A stretch of 64,000 nucleotides of DNA from UBA2206 sp049303905 (GTDB taxonomy: Bacteria; Patescibacteriota; Minisyncoccia; Moranbacterales; UBA2206), in NCBI GenBank assembly GCA_049303905.1, contig JBAQNP010000020.1:78369-142368 (forward strand). Reading direction: 5' to 3'. Of the stretch, positions 16,971 through 26,868 are shown in pieces. The first letter of the stretch is position 1, and each line of letters opens with the position of its first letter. Below the pieces are notes generated by a model. That model did not search any database, had not been told where the DNA came from, and worked only from the letters and a program-made list of their open reading frames with translations. Position numbers and translations under genes: made by a program.

Positions 16971-17588
16971 ATGAACAAAGAAGAGATAAAAAAATTTATT
17001 GAATCATTCTTAGAAAAACAAGAACGAACTATTGTTATTGTAGATTATGGTAATGTTGAAAAATGGAAGAATAGTCTTGATTGGAAAGTAGGCACTAAAG
17101 AACTGGGGAACTTGGTTAAAAATTTTTCTAAAGGAAAGAAATTTCTAAGAAGGTTTTATTATGGTTCAGATTATGGTAAAAGCGAGAATAATGAAAATTT
17201 GACTGGATGGTCACGTTCAATTCTAGAAAAAGCGGATATGAATAATTTTGAAGTAGTGACTAAGCGTGTAAAATACATCCATGATTTCAATAATAAAGCT
17301 GGATTTGAGAAAAAGTGTGACTTGGATGTTGAAATGGCAATTGACTTAGTAAAAGAAAGAGAAAATTATGACACAATAATATTATTTTCTGGTGATGGTG
17401 ATTTAATGTATGCGATAAAATATTTACATGATGAGTATAAGAAAGAAGGCTATGTTTTTGGTGCAAGAGATCATATTGGGAGAGAGATTTTTGATATGAA
17501 AAAAGAAGGAGTTATTAAGGATATTTTGTTTGCTGAAGATTTTGAATATAGATTAAAAGATGCATATAATCCTAGTTTTTGGCGTTGA
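16971..17588 (+). CDS. NYN/PIN-like domain protein (DUF88/LabA type)
   Basis: A 205-residue protein with the acidic residues of the NYN (PIN-like) nuclease fold: IVIVDYGNVEKW near residue 22, CDLDVEMAIDLV near 118, and IILFSGDGDLMYAIKYL near 136. Such domains are Mg-dependent RNases. The protein lies at the edge of the accessory island, has its own promoter and is followed by a GC hairpin at 17600. It may act in RNA processing or defence; the target is unknown. It shares a palindromic operator with the BRO-N gene. Confidence 0.75.
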   Translation: MNKEEIKKFIESFLEKQERTIVIVDYGNVEKWKNSLDWKVGTKELGNLVKNFSKGKKFLRRFYYGSDYGKSENNENLTGWSRSILEKADMNNFEVVTKRVKYIHDFNNKAGFEKKCDLDVEMAIDLVKERENYDTIILFSGDGDLMYAIKYLHDEYKKEGYVFGARDHIGREIFDMKKEGVIKDILFAEDFEYRLKDAYNPSFWR

Positions 17589-17599
17589 TAAAATCAGAA

Positions 17600-17617
17600 A
17601 ACCGCCTTACGGCGGTT
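17600..17617 (+). terminator. hairpin after the NYN gene
   Basis: AACCGCC pairs with GGCGGTT around a four-base loop. There is no T run, so it is a weak terminator or an RNA-stabilising hairpin. Confidence 0.45.
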
Positions 17618-17787
17618 ATCGATCAAAATGGGGCAGACCTAAAGTCTACGCTAATAATACTAGCATATATTGAAAAATATTTCAAGTGAGTTGTGGATAA
17701 CTCTGAAAGGCGCTTTATTTAAGGGGTATAATTTGGAAATCAGGGACACACTTTTGGCTTATTGGGAGAAAGGGGGTAAAATAGAAG

Positions 17788-17832
17788 TGTTAAGTAACCA
17801 GCCTCATCGGCGGACAAGCATGTTAAGTAACA
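17788..17832. repeat. island repeat R1 (two TGTTAAGTAAC units)
   Basis: TGTTAAGTAAC at 17788-17798 and TGTTAAGTAACA at 17821-17832 enclose CCTCATCGGCGGACAA. The same words recur at 18607-18666, 26869-26903, 27574-27616 and 28680-28715, each at the boundary of an accessory gene unit. Confidence 0.7.
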
Positions 17833-17841
17833 ATTAGCCAT

Positions 17842-18585
17842 ATGGAAAAAGACGAACAATACGAGAAAATTCTTCAACAAGCTAAAAATGATAGCGAGGT
17901 TCTTGGCTTTGCTTTGGTGGGAGGAAGAGGGAAAGGTTTTGTGACGGAAAATTCTGATTACGATATCTATATTATCACTTCCGAAAATTATCTGGATGAA
18001 GCTAAGAAAAAATATCCTTCAACTATAAAGCCATTTAAGTTTGATATTTTTGTGCATTCAATGACTTCCTTTAGAGAATATGCGAATTTTGGCACTTCAC
18101 ACAAATGGGATAGATATAATTTTACATATATCAAGGCTTTGTTTGATAACACGGATGGAGAATTTCAGAAACTTATCGATGAAAAAGGAAAAATTCCTGA
18201 AGATAGGGTGCGAGAAATAACCAAGGATAATCTTGATTCCTATATAAATTGTTTTTATCGTTCGGTGAAAAATCATCGAGACGGAAATGAATTTGCCTCA
18301 TACTTGGATTCTACGGAATCTGTGCAGTGGTTGGTCGCTTTTGTTTTTTCGCTTGAAGGGCGAGTGAAGCCTTTTAGCAAATACATAGAGTGGGCTCTCA
18401 AAGAACATCCTTTGGAATTTTTGCCTTGGAGTGGAGAGGACTTTATGTTAGTAATGAAAAAATTATTACAAATGGATAATATGGAATTTCAAAAAGAAGT
18501 TTTTCAAAAAATTTGCAAATTTGCGATAGAGCGAGGATATAAAGAGATAATTGATAGTTGGGAGGGCTGCTATTTCGGGGAATGA
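17842..18585 (+). CDS. nucleotidyltransferase-fold protein
   Basis: A 247-residue protein whose N-terminus carries the DNA polymerase beta-type nucleotidyltransferase signature: ALVGGRGKGFVTENSDYDIYIIT (Gly-rich G[GS] followed by DxD-like DYDIY), with the third acid probably in KFDIFVHS near residue 72. The C-terminal 120 residues are helical, as in aminoglycoside adenylyltransferase-like proteins and some antitoxin/toxin systems. The substrate is unknown. It has a repeat unit on each side and sits alone as a cassette. It could modify tRNA, a protein or a small molecule. Confidence 0.7.
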   Translation: MEKDEQYEKILQQAKNDSEVLGFALVGGRGKGFVTENSDYDIYIITSENYLDEAKKKYPSTIKPFKFDIFVHSMTSFREYANFGTSHKWDRYNFTYIKALFDNTDGEFQKLIDEKGKIPEDRVREITKDNLDSYINCFYRSVKNHRDGNEFASYLDSTESVQWLVAFVFSLEGRVKPFSKYIEWALKEHPLEFLPWSGEDFMLVMKKLLQMDNMEFQKEVFQKICKFAIERGYKEIIDSWEGCYFGE

Positions 18586-18606
18586 TTATTGATGGTAGAA
18601 TGGAAG

Positions 18607-18666
18607 TGTTAAGTTCACCCTGTTAAATTGTGTTTTTTATTTAATAGGGTAACATGTTAAGTAACA
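18607..18666 (+). repeat. island repeat R2 with ACCCTG/AGGGT hairpin
   Basis: TGTTAAG at 18607 starts the unit. ACCCTGTTAAAT at 18617-18628 pairs with ATTTAATAGGGT at 18639-18650, and TGTTAAGTAACA follows at 18655-18666, 14 bases before the AbrB-like gene. It combines the TGTTAAGTAAC repeat with the ACCCTG stem also seen at 1552 and 40007. Confidence 0.6.
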
Positions 18667-18679
18667 TAAATATAAACAT

Positions 18680-18862
18680 ATGCCTACGCGAAAAATTGAG
18701 GAGAAAAATGTACGCAAGCTAACGAGGATGGGGAGAGAGGGAAGTAGCCTCGGGATGACCATCCCCAAAGAACTCGCTCAAGAACTTGGTTGGCGGGAGC
18801 GTCAGAAGGTGGTGGTGAAAAAAGTTGGGAAGAATCTTGTAATTAGTGATTGGAAAAAATAA
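18680..18862 (+). CDS. AbrB/MazE-like DNA-binding protein
   Basis: A 60-residue protein with the swapped-hairpin AbrB pattern: a basic start, then SLGMTIPKELAQELGWRERQKVVVKKVGKNLVI. Such proteins act as small dimeric regulators or as antitoxins. It starts the restriction operon, 15 bases ahead of hsdM, so it is a good candidate for the operon's transcriptional control. No toxin partner is seen next to it. Confidence 0.75.
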   Translation: MPTRKIEEKNVRKLTRMGREGSSLGMTIPKELAQELGWRERQKVVVKKVGKNLVISDWKK

Positions 18863-18877
18863 ATTTTTATAAAAATT

Positions 18878-20455
18878 ATGACCGAAGAACAAAAAAAGAC
18901 TTTGGAGCGACAACTTTGGGGCGTGGCAAATGTTCTCAGAGGCAAGATGAATGCCGATGAATATAAAAATTATATTCTTGGCTTTATTTTCTATAAGTAT
19001 CTCTCGGAGAAACTGGAACGCTATGTTGATACAAAACTCCTTGTGCGAGATAAGATTAAATTTTCTGAGATAAAAGAAAATACCAAGGAGGGAAAAGAAT
19101 ATTTGGAACACACGAAAAAGGCTTGTATCGATGAGCTGGGTTTTTTCCTGCGACCAACTGAACTTTTTTCCTATCTAGTCAAGAAAGGCAGAGGCGAGAT
19201 TAAAAATGAAAAAACATTTATCATTGAAGATTTGAAAAATATCCTAAATGATATTGAAAAGACTTCTGCAGGAACAGCTAGTGAAGATGATTTCAAGGGC
19301 TTATTTGATGATATGGATTTGACTTCAACTAAGCTTGGTTCCAGGGAGAATGAAAAAAATGAAGTGGTGGTGGAGGTGCTCACTTTGCTTGACGGGATTG
19401 ATTTTCAATTAGAAAACGCCAAAAGTGATTTGCTTGGTGATGCCTATGAATATTTGATTGGAGAATTTGCCGCTGGAGCGGGGAAAAAGGGTGGTGAATT
19501 TTATACACCGGCTCAAGTATCGAGGCTTTTGGCTCAAATTGTTTCATTAGGTGAAACAAGGATTAAATCTGCCTATGATGCAACTTGCGGATCAGGATCT
19601 CTCTTGCTTCGTTTAGCAGAATTCACTAATGTGGCAAATTATTATGGCCAAGAACTTAATCCGACAACATATAATCTGGCTCGAATGAATATGATTTTGC
19701 ACGGAGTGCATTTTGATCATTTTTCAATTCTTAAAGGCGATACACTTAAGGAAGATATGCATCCAGATCTTAAGGCACAAGCAATAGTCGCAAATCCACC
19801 TTTTTCATTAAAGTGGAAAGGAGACAGTGATCCACAATTGATACATGATGAGCGTTTTTCACAATATGGTCGACTGGCTCCAAAAGATAGAGCTGATTAT
19901 GCTTTTGTGACGCATATGCTTTATCACTTGGCTGACAACGGAACTATGGCGGTAGTATTGCCCCATGGTGTTCTTTTTGCAGGTGGAGCGAATCTTACAA
20001 TTAGACAATATATCATAGAGAAACAGAATTATTTGGATACTGTCATAGGTCTTCCTGCGAATTTATTTTATGGAGCTGCTATCCCAGCTACCGTTCTTGT
20101 TTTCAAAAAATGTCGTCGTGAAGATGAAGATATTTTGTTCATTGATGCTTCAAAAGAATTTGAAAAAGGTAAAAATCAAAATCATTTGACCAATGAAAAT
20201 CTGGAAAAGATTTTTGATACTTATAAAAATCGCCAAGAAATTGAAAAATATTCCCATCGAGCGAGTCTTTCCGAAATAAAAGAAAACGAATTCAATCTCA
20301 ATATTCCACGATATGTGGACACCTTTGAAGAAGAGGAGGCGATTGATATTGATGCAGTGGCAAAGAATTTGAAAGAATTGAACAAGAAAGAACTTGAATT
20401 TCAAGAAAAAATTGCAGGTTTTTGTGAGGAGTTGAAAATTGATAAGCCTTTTTAA
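18878..20455 (+). CDS. hsdM: type I restriction-modification methyltransferase HsdM
   Basis: HsdM methylates adenine within the site read by HsdS. The 525 residues show the N-terminal helical domain (LWGVANVLRGKMNADEYKNYILGFIFYKYL). The SAM-binding motif is DATCGSGSLLLRL near residue 237, and the catalytic motif NPPFSLKW is near residue 308. The C-terminal part is coiled-coil-like and probably contacts HsdS. It belongs to the operon that also contains hsdS and hsdR, with two extra genes inserted. Confidence 0.95.
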   Translation: MTEEQKKTLERQLWGVANVLRGKMNADEYKNYILGFIFYKYLSEKLERYVDTKLLVRDKIKFSEIKENTKEGKEYLEHTKKACIDELGFFLRPTELFSYLVKKGRGEIKNEKTFIIEDLKNILNDIEKTSAGTASEDDFKGLFDDMDLTSTKLGSRENEKNEVVVEVLTLLDGIDFQLENAKSDLLGDAYEYLIGEFAAGAGKKGGEFYTPAQVSRLLAQIVSLGETRIKSAYDATCGSGSLLLRLAEFTNVANYYGQELNPTTYNLARMNMILHGVHFDHFSILKGDTLKEDMHPDLKAQAIVANPPFSLKWKGDSDPQLIHDERFSQYGRLAPKDRADYAFVTHMLYHLADNGTMAVVLPHGVLFAGGANLTIRQYIIEKQNYLDTVIGLPANLFYGAAIPATVLVFKKCRREDEDILFIDASKEFEKGKNQNHLTNENLEKIFDTYKNRQEIEKYSHRASLSEIKENEFNLNIPRYVDTFEEEEAIDIDAVAKNLKELNKKELEFQEKIAGFCEELKIDKPF

Positions 20456-20463
20456 TAAGAAGT

Positions 20464-21039
20464 ATGAATTTAGATTTTCCAACAAGATTTTTAAAGAAGC
20501 TGGATATTTATCAGCAAATTAGAAATGGACAAGGTATTTCTAAGCATAAGAAATTATGGAAATACGAGGCTGCTTTTTTGCAGATTGCTTACGGCAATAG
20601 TCATCAATTTCTCAATGAATGTCCCAATGATGATATGGTAAAGGATTGGATAAAAAGAATAGAGAATGATTATGATGGTGACGCACTTCCTCAAGTTATT
20701 GGGAATTTAATTTGGCGAGGATATTTAATAAAAAAAGATAGTAGTACTTATAATATTACTAAAGAAGGATTGTTTGTTGGCGAAGTAGTAGCGGATATAA
20801 ATAATAAAAGTTGTATTATTAAATTTTGGAATAAATATAGGTATAGTTTAATACTGGATTTGCTTTGGCTTGTAATAGCCATCGCTTTAATAAAATTATT
20901 TTTTCCTGAAAAATTTTTAAATGATATTCAAACATTCTTACATTTAAATTCCATAAAAAATTATTTTATTGCAATTTTTATAGCATGGCCACTGTTTAAT
21001 TGGATTTATAGAAGTTTTTATTCGGCGTTAGAAAAATAA
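20464..21039 (+). CDS. winged-helix-like membrane protein inside the hsd operon
   Basis: A 191-residue protein. The first 115 residues look like a winged-helix domain (LPQVIGNLIWRGYLIKKDSSTYNITKEGLFVGEVV). Two hydrophobic segments follow, around residues 128-144 (YSLILDLLWLVIAIALIKLF) and 163-180 (NYFIAIFIAWPLFNWIY). It is eight bases after hsdM and two bases before hsdS, so it is translated with the restriction genes. I know of no standard type I component of this kind. It may be a membrane sensor or a second effector of the locus. Confidence 0.65.
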   Translation: MNLDFPTRFLKKLDIYQQIRNGQGISKHKKLWKYEAAFLQIAYGNSHQFLNECPNDDMVKDWIKRIENDYDGDALPQVIGNLIWRGYLIKKDSSTYNITKEGLFVGEVVADINNKSCIIKFWNKYRYSLILDLLWLVIAIALIKLFFPEKFLNDIQTFLHLNSIKNYFIAIFIAWPLFNWIYRSFYSALEK

Positions 21040-21041
21040 AT

Positions 21042-22232
21042 ATGATAACCTTAGCTAAAACCAAAAATATTCCAAAACTTCGCTTTCCGGGTTTTTCTGA
21101 TGAATGGGAAGAAAAGAAAATAAAAGATTTATTTGCTTTTAAGCAAGGAATTCAGGCTTCTGTAGAAACTCAATTATTTGAAAATATTTTTGGCACTGTA
21201 AGATTTATTAGGATTATTGATATAACACAATCAATAGAATCTCCACGTTTCATTAAGGATCCTGGAAATATTTATCATGTGAGAAAAGAAGATTTATTTA
21301 TGGTTAGATATGGCACACCCGGATTAATTTCAATCGGATATGAAGGTGTAATTGCGAATAATCTCTTTCGATTAATTCCTGAACATAATAAACAAATAGA
21401 TACAAAATTTTACTATTATAAATTTAAGCAGTTGGAAAAAAATATCTTAGCACTTTCAGGATCTTCTTCCATGCCAGCAATTAGTTTTTCAACATTAAAT
21501 AACATAAAATTGCCAAAACCAATATTGGCTGAACAACAAAGGGTTGCTGAATTTTTGAGTTCAGTGGATGAGTGGATTTCTGATTTGCGAGGGCAAAAGG
21601 AAAGTTTGGAAAAATATAAAAAAGGAATGATGCAGAAAATATTTTCTCAAGAGATTAGATTCAAAGATGAAAATGGAAAGAATTTTCCGGAGTGGGAGGA
21701 AAAGAAGTTGGGGGATATTGGAAAGTTTTGGAATGGCAAAGCTCATGAACAAGAGATTTCTGAGAATGGAAAATATATTGTAATAAATTCAAAATTTATT
21801 TCACAAAATGGTAAGGTGAAAAAATATTCAAATAGCCAAAATTCACCGCTTAAAAAAGATGATGTTGCTATTGTGATGAGTGATATTCCAAATGGTAAGG
21901 CTATTGGTAAATGCTTTTTGGTTGATAAAGATAATTTTTACACACTAAATCAAAGAATTGGCGGTATTAAATCATCGGAGATTTTAAGTTCTTTTCTAAT
22001 CCGAATATTAAGTCGAAATAAATATTTTTTGAAATTTGATAATGGAGTAAGTCAAACGAATTTAAGGAAGGATGATATTCTAAGATGCCCAGTCGTATTT
22101 CCAATTATTCAGGAACAACAAAAAATTTCTGAATTTTTGGGATCAATTGATAATTTAATAGAATCTAAGCAACAACAAATAACTCAAGCTGAGCAGTGGA
22201 AAAAAGGTTTGATGCAGGGGTTGTTTGTATAA
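21042..22232 (+). CDS. hsdS: type I restriction specificity subunit HsdS
   Basis: HsdS recognises the split DNA site through two target recognition domains. The 396 residues have two repeats: each starts with FPGFSDEWEEKKIKDL-like (residues 13-28) or FPEWEEKKLGDIGKFWNGK-like (about 209-227) sequence. Each ends with a conserved helix containing QQ(R/K)(V/I)(A/S)EFLxSxD (about 166 and 363). The two TRDs differ, as expected for a bipartite recognition site, which cannot be read from sequence alone. Confidence 0.93.
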   Translation: MITLAKTKNIPKLRFPGFSDEWEEKKIKDLFAFKQGIQASVETQLFENIFGTVRFIRIIDITQSIESPRFIKDPGNIYHVRKEDLFMVRYGTPGLISIGYEGVIANNLFRLIPEHNKQIDTKFYYYKFKQLEKNILALSGSSSMPAISFSTLNNIKLPKPILAEQQRVAEFLSSVDEWISDLRGQKESLEKYKKGMMQKIFSQEIRFKDENGKNFPEWEEKKLGDIGKFWNGKAHEQEISENGKYIVINSKFISQNGKVKKYSNSQNSPLKKDDVAIVMSDIPNGKAIGKCFLVDKDNFYTLNQRIGGIKSSEILSSFLIRILSRNKYFLKFDNGVSQTNLRKDDILRCPVVFPIIQEQQKISEFLGSIDNLIESKQQQITQAEQWKKGLMQGLFV

Positions 22233-22235
22233 ATT

Positions 22236-24065
22236 ATGAGTATAAATAAACACATCGAAGAATATCTAGATTATTATTGTGATTTCGCAAAAGATCTGCC
22301 GTTTGCTGTTTTGCTAAAAGGAAAATGGGGTTGTGGAAAAACTTATTTTATAAAGAATTATATTGACCTAAGGAAAGATAAGAAAATTTTGCATGTTAGC
22401 TTATATGGCGTTGACAGTTTTAATGGGGTAAAAGAAAAAATAATTATTGAATTGCTTCCATTCATCCCAGAAAAATATAGTAATTTTGCAAGTATCCTAT
22501 ATAAAAATATAAAAAAAATACCAAAAATTAGAGATTGGGTTCCATCTGATGCGGATGAGTTGTTAGTTGATATTTTTTTAAAAAAAAGTAATGGGTGCGT
22601 ATTTGTCTTTGATGATCTTGAGAGATGTAATATAGAAATTGATAAACTACTTGGGTATATAAATAATTTTGTAGAATTTAAAAATCAAAAAGTTATTTTA
22701 ATTGCAAATGAAGAAAATATATTAGACTCAAAAAGTGGTGATAAATACAGGAAAATCAAAGAAAAATTAATCGGAAAAGAATTTTATATTAATCCTTCCC
22801 GGGAAGAGGCCATAATTCTATTTATCGAAGAAATAACAGATGAAGGTCTAGGAAAATATTTAGAAAATATAAAAAAAATTCTTTCAGAAATATTTATTCA
22901 ATCTAAATGCGATAATTTGAGATTAATTCAGCAAGCATTATTTAATTTTGAATACTACTTTAAAAGTTTTTCAAGTAAGGCCAAGGAAGACGTTGAATTA
23001 TTCGAAAGGATGTTTTATGAATTTATTGTAATTTTTATTGAGCATAAGAAAGGAGAAATAAAGAGTGATGAATTTTTCAAGGAATACCCCCAATTTTTTA
23101 AAGGATTACATGCAGATAAGGAAGTTATTCATTGTCTGGATAAATATAAGTACGGGCTATCTAGTTGGCTTACTTGTTTTGATGTAAGTGTGTTAGGTAA
23201 GATTTTGCAAGGGATTGATTTATCTGAGAGTGAGAAGGCCGAAATGATTAGTAGATTTGAAAATTTTTCAGATGTCAACAAGGAATCTTGGCAAAAAACA
23301 TGGTATCTTTATGAGCAGAGTGACGAAATTTTTTTCGAAAATTTATTGGATGTTCAGGGAAAATGGGCAAAAAAAGAATATCTTGACCTATCTGTGGTTC
23401 TGCATGTTTTTGGGATGTTCTTAGATTTTTCTAAAAATGAATTATTTCAAAAAACTAAAGAAGAAATATTAAAGGAAGGTAGGGAGTATATCGAATTTTT
23501 AATCGAAAAAGAAAAAATCCCTTTGAATATAAGGGAACAGAACGCAGGATTTAGTTGGAGGGAAAGTGCTTATGGTCTTCAATATACTGGAATGCAAAAT
23601 GAAGAATGGAAAGAATTAATAAAATTTGTAGATGAAAAGCTGGAAAACCTAAAAGGAACTTATATTAAACAAAAAATTAAAGATGAATTGATGCCAATTC
23701 TAAGAGGAGAAAAAAGCTCTGAGCAGAGTTTGGATTTGTTGATGAATTATAATTTTTTTCATCATAATGGGAATAGAGAATCATATTTTCAATATTTTGA
23801 TGTAAACGAAATAGTAAGTATTTTAATTGAGGGTGATCGTATGTTTTTAGCTGCTTTGAAAAAAACTTTCAAAGAAAGATTTGAAAAAATGTCAACGCAG
23901 ATAAGTGGTATTGAGCAAGAACTGCCATTTCTTGAAAAGTTAAATAAAGAGCTAGAAAATGAGATTAAAAAAATAGAAGAAAAATTTGGAAATAAAAAAA
24001 CGCCAAGATCACTTTTAATAAAAAGTTTTATTAATGAAGCAATAAAGCCATTCATAAAAAAATAA
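22236..24065 (+). CDS. KAP-type P-loop NTPase inserted in the hsd operon
   Basis: A 609-residue protein with an intact Walker A (LLKGKWGCGKTYFIKNY, about residues 26-42) and Walker B (GCVFVFDDLERC, about 122-133), followed by VILIANEEN, typical of KAP/AAA-like NTPases. It has no membrane helices, and a long coiled region lies near the C-terminus (about 555-590). KAP NTPases include phage-exclusion proteins such as PifA. It lies four bases after hsdS and one base before the hsdR ATG, so it is fully embedded. It may be an accessory defence effector that acts when restriction fails. Confidence 0.75.
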   Translation: MSINKHIEEYLDYYCDFAKDLPFAVLLKGKWGCGKTYFIKNYIDLRKDKKILHVSLYGVDSFNGVKEKIIIELLPFIPEKYSNFASILYKNIKKIPKIRDWVPSDADELLVDIFLKKSNGCVFVFDDLERCNIEIDKLLGYINNFVEFKNQKVILIANEENILDSKSGDKYRKIKEKLIGKEFYINPSREEAIILFIEEITDEGLGKYLENIKKILSEIFIQSKCDNLRLIQQALFNFEYYFKSFSSKAKEDVELFERMFYEFIVIFIEHKKGEIKSDEFFKEYPQFFKGLHADKEVIHCLDKYKYGLSSWLTCFDVSVLGKILQGIDLSESEKAEMISRFENFSDVNKESWQKTWYLYEQSDEIFFENLLDVQGKWAKKEYLDLSVVLHVFGMFLDFSKNELFQKTKEEILKEGREYIEFLIEKEKIPLNIREQNAGFSWRESAYGLQYTGMQNEEWKELIKFVDEKLENLKGTYIKQKIKDELMPILRGEKSSEQSLDLLMNYNFFHHNGNRESYFQYFDVNEIVSILIEGDRMFLAALKKTFKERFEKMSTQISGIEQELPFLEKLNKELENEIKKIEEKFGNKKTPRSLLIKSFINEAIKPFIKK

Positions 24066-24066
24066 T

Positions 24067-26865
24067 ATGACACACCAATCTGAACAAAAACTCGAAAAAA
24101 CTCTAATCTCCCAACTTAATCGTTTGGGATTTGAGAGTGTGCAAATTGAAGACAATAATGCTTTGCAAAAAAATCTCAAAATCCAGCTGGAAAAATTTAA
24201 TAAGATAACTTTTTCCGATGATGAATTTGTTCGCATTCTAAATCACGTTGAAAAAGGCGATCGATTCTATAAGGCAAAAACACTGCGTGATAGATTTGCA
24301 TTAAAAAGAGACAACGAGGAGACTTTTTTTGTACGATTTTTTAATATGGATCAGTGGTGCAAAAATGAATATCAAGTAACACAGCAAATCACTCAAGTTG
24401 GAAGATATGAAAATCGCTATGATGTGACACTCTTGGTTAATGGTTTGCCTTTGGTGCAAATCGAACTCAAACGCCGAGGGATGGAACTCAAAGAAGCTTT
24501 CAATCAAATTCAACGCTATCACAAGCATTCATTTACGGGAACACTGTTTGAATATATTCAAATTTTTGTGATTTCCAATGGAGTAAATACTAAATATTTT
24601 TCTAATAATCCCAAGCAAACATTTGAACAGACTTTTTATTGGACAGATGCGGAGAATCGCAAAATTACCAAGCTGGATGAATTTGCGGAAATATTTTTGG
24701 CAAAATGCACAGTTTCGGAAATGATTGCGGAATATATCGTGCTCGCTGAGGCGATCAAGATTCCAATGACCCTTCGTCCATATCAATATTACGCTGTTCG
24801 AGCAATTGAAGATCGAGTGCGGGAATCAAACAAGAATGGTTATATCTGGCACACGACTGGAAGTGGCAAAACGCTCACTTCATATAAAGCTAGTCAAATA
24901 CTTTCGAAGATTCCTGAAGTGAAGAAAGTGCTTTTTGTGGTAGATCGAAAAGATCTAGATATTCAAACGACTAAAGAATTCAATTCTTTTTCAGAAGGAG
25001 CAGTGGATGGCACAGGTAATACACATAGTCTGGTGAAACAATTGGCGGACAAAAACCGAAAACTAATTGTGACAACAATTCAAAAATTGGACATTGCAAT
25101 TGGTCGAGAAGTCTATCTCAAACAATTTGAATATTTGCAAAATGAAAAAGTGGTAATTATTTTTGACGAATGTCACCGCAGTCAATTTGGACAAACTCAC
25201 GCGAGGATCAAAGGATTTTTCACTCAAGCACAATTGTTTGGATTTACTGGAACTCCAATTTTTGCGGATAACAATGTGGGTGGAGTGACAACAGTAGATG
25301 TGTTTGGGGAATGCTTGCATAAATATATTATTACCCATGCGATTTCTGATAATAATGTGCTGGGTTTTGCGGTTGAATATGTCGGGAAATATAAGCAGAA
25401 AGATCCAGACACACTGGATGCGGATATTTTTGCTGAAACTTTAGTGAAGGGGGTTGATACTAGGGAAGTATTGGAAAGTGATGATCGACTAAACAAAATT
25501 ACAGACTATGTTTTGGCAGATTGGAAACGAAAAACAAAAAATGGAAAGTTCAATGCAATCATGGCTGTTTCTTCTGTTGAAGTTTTGAAGAAATATTATA
25601 AATTACTAAAGGCTAAAAAAGCAGAAGATTTTTCCATTGCCACGATTTTTACTTATAAAGCCAATGAGGATGAGAGTTCGGATATGCTGGATGTGGATAT
25701 TTTTGGCGATGAAAATTCTACCATCAATAAGCACTCCAGAGATTTTTTGGAGGAGTGTATTAAGGATTATAACAAGCGATACTTAACAAATTTTTCCACC
25801 GATCGTTTCTATGATTATTATCGAGATTTGCAAAAGCGAATCAAAGAAAAGCAAGTGGATTTGGTGTTGGTGGTGAATATGTTTTTGACTGGATTTGATA
25901 GCCCACGGCTTAATACTTTGTATGTGGATAAAAACTTACGCTATCATGGATTGATTCAGGCCTATTCTAGAACAAACCGGCTTTTGAATTCTGATAAACC
26001 ACACGGGAACATTGTAACATTTAGAAATCTGAAAGAAGCAACTGATAGAGCCTTGGCACTTTTTGGTGATGAGAATGCTAAAGAAGTGGTGTTTAAGAAA
26101 CCTTATGAAGTGCAGAAAAAAGAATTTGAAGACAAGTTGGCGGAGCTCAAAGAAAAAGTCCCAACAGTTTTCAGTGTTGATGAACTGAAAGGGGAGGAAG
26201 AAAAAGCAGAATTTGTGAAAACATTTCGAGATTTGCTTCGCATCAAATCATCGCTGGAAACATTTGCTGATTTTTCATTTAAGGATCTTGGAATAACGGA
26301 GCAAGAATTTTATGATTATCAAAGTAAATATTTAGATGTCTATGAAGATCGAAAAAACAATGACAGCGGAGTCGAATCAATTTTAGATCAGATAGATTTT
26401 GAAATTGAACTCACGGTGAGGGATGTGATTGATTTTGATTATATCATTCAGCTTATTGCCGGACTTAAAAATATTAGTTCTGATGTGGTTCGTAAAAAGA
26501 AAACAGAAGAGATTTTGCGTTTGTTTGATCGGGATGTCCAATTGCGAAAGAAGAAAGATTTGATCAAGAAATTTATCGAAGAGAATTTACCACGCATTGG
26601 CAAGTCGGATGATGTAGAAAAAGCCTTCAGTGATTTTTGGGCTAGTGAGCGTGCGGATAGCCTTAAGATTATTGCCAAGAATGAAAATATTCCAGTAGAG
26701 AAATTTGAACATTTGATTGGCGAATATCTATACACTCAAAAACTTCCTAATGGTCAGGATATTGTCGAGATGTTGCCAGAAGTGCCAATGATTAGAGAGC
26801 GACAAGGAATCATCGATCGTATCAAGGGAGCAATTGAAAATATTGTGGATATGTTTGAGTGGTAG
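24067..26865 (+). CDS. hsdR: type I restriction endonuclease subunit HsdR
   Basis: HsdR translocates and cuts DNA. The 932 residues contain the N-terminal PD-(D/E)xK nuclease (YDVTLLVNGLPLVQIELKRRG, about residues 118-139). The SF2 motor follows: WHTTGSGKTLTSYKA (Walker A, about 258), IIFDECHRSQFG (DEAH-like, about 363) and FGFTGTPIF (motif III, about 393). Motifs V-VI are near 610-640 (LVVNMFLTGFDSP, QAYSRTNR). It is the last gene of the operon. Confidence 0.95.
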   Translation: MTHQSEQKLEKTLISQLNRLGFESVQIEDNNALQKNLKIQLEKFNKITFSDDEFVRILNHVEKGDRFYKAKTLRDRFALKRDNEETFFVRFFNMDQWCKNEYQVTQQITQVGRYENRYDVTLLVNGLPLVQIELKRRGMELKEAFNQIQRYHKHSFTGTLFEYIQIFVISNGVNTKYFSNNPKQTFEQTFYWTDAENRKITKLDEFAEIFLAKCTVSEMIAEYIVLAEAIKIPMTLRPYQYYAVRAIEDRVRESNKNGYIWHTTGSGKTLTSYKASQILSKIPEVKKVLFVVDRKDLDIQTTKEFNSFSEGAVDGTGNTHSLVKQLADKNRKLIVTTIQKLDIAIGREVYLKQFEYLQNEKVVIIFDECHRSQFGQTHARIKGFFTQAQLFGFTGTPIFADNNVGGVTTVDVFGECLHKYIITHAISDNNVLGFAVEYVGKYKQKDPDTLDADIFAETLVKGVDTREVLESDDRLNKITDYVLADWKRKTKNGKFNAIMAVSSVEVLKKYYKLLKAKKAEDFSIATIFTYKANEDESSDMLDVDIFGDENSTINKHSRDFLEECIKDYNKRYLTNFSTDRFYDYYRDLQKRIKEKQVDLVLVVNMFLTGFDSPRLNTLYVDKNLRYHGLIQAYSRTNRLLNSDKPHGNIVTFRNLKEATDRALALFGDENAKEVVFKKPYEVQKKEFEDKLAELKEKVPTVFSVDELKGEEEKAEFVKTFRDLLRIKSSLETFADFSFKDLGITEQEFYDYQSKYLDVYEDRKNNDSGVESILDQIDFEIELTVRDVIDFDYIIQLIAGLKNISSDVVRKKKTEEILRLFDRDVQLRKKKDLIKKFIEENLPRIGKSDDVEKAFSDFWASERADSLKIIAKNENIPVEKFEHLIGEYLYTQKLPNGQDIVEMLPEVPMIRERQGIIDRIKGAIENIVDMFEW

Positions 26866-26868
26866 AAG

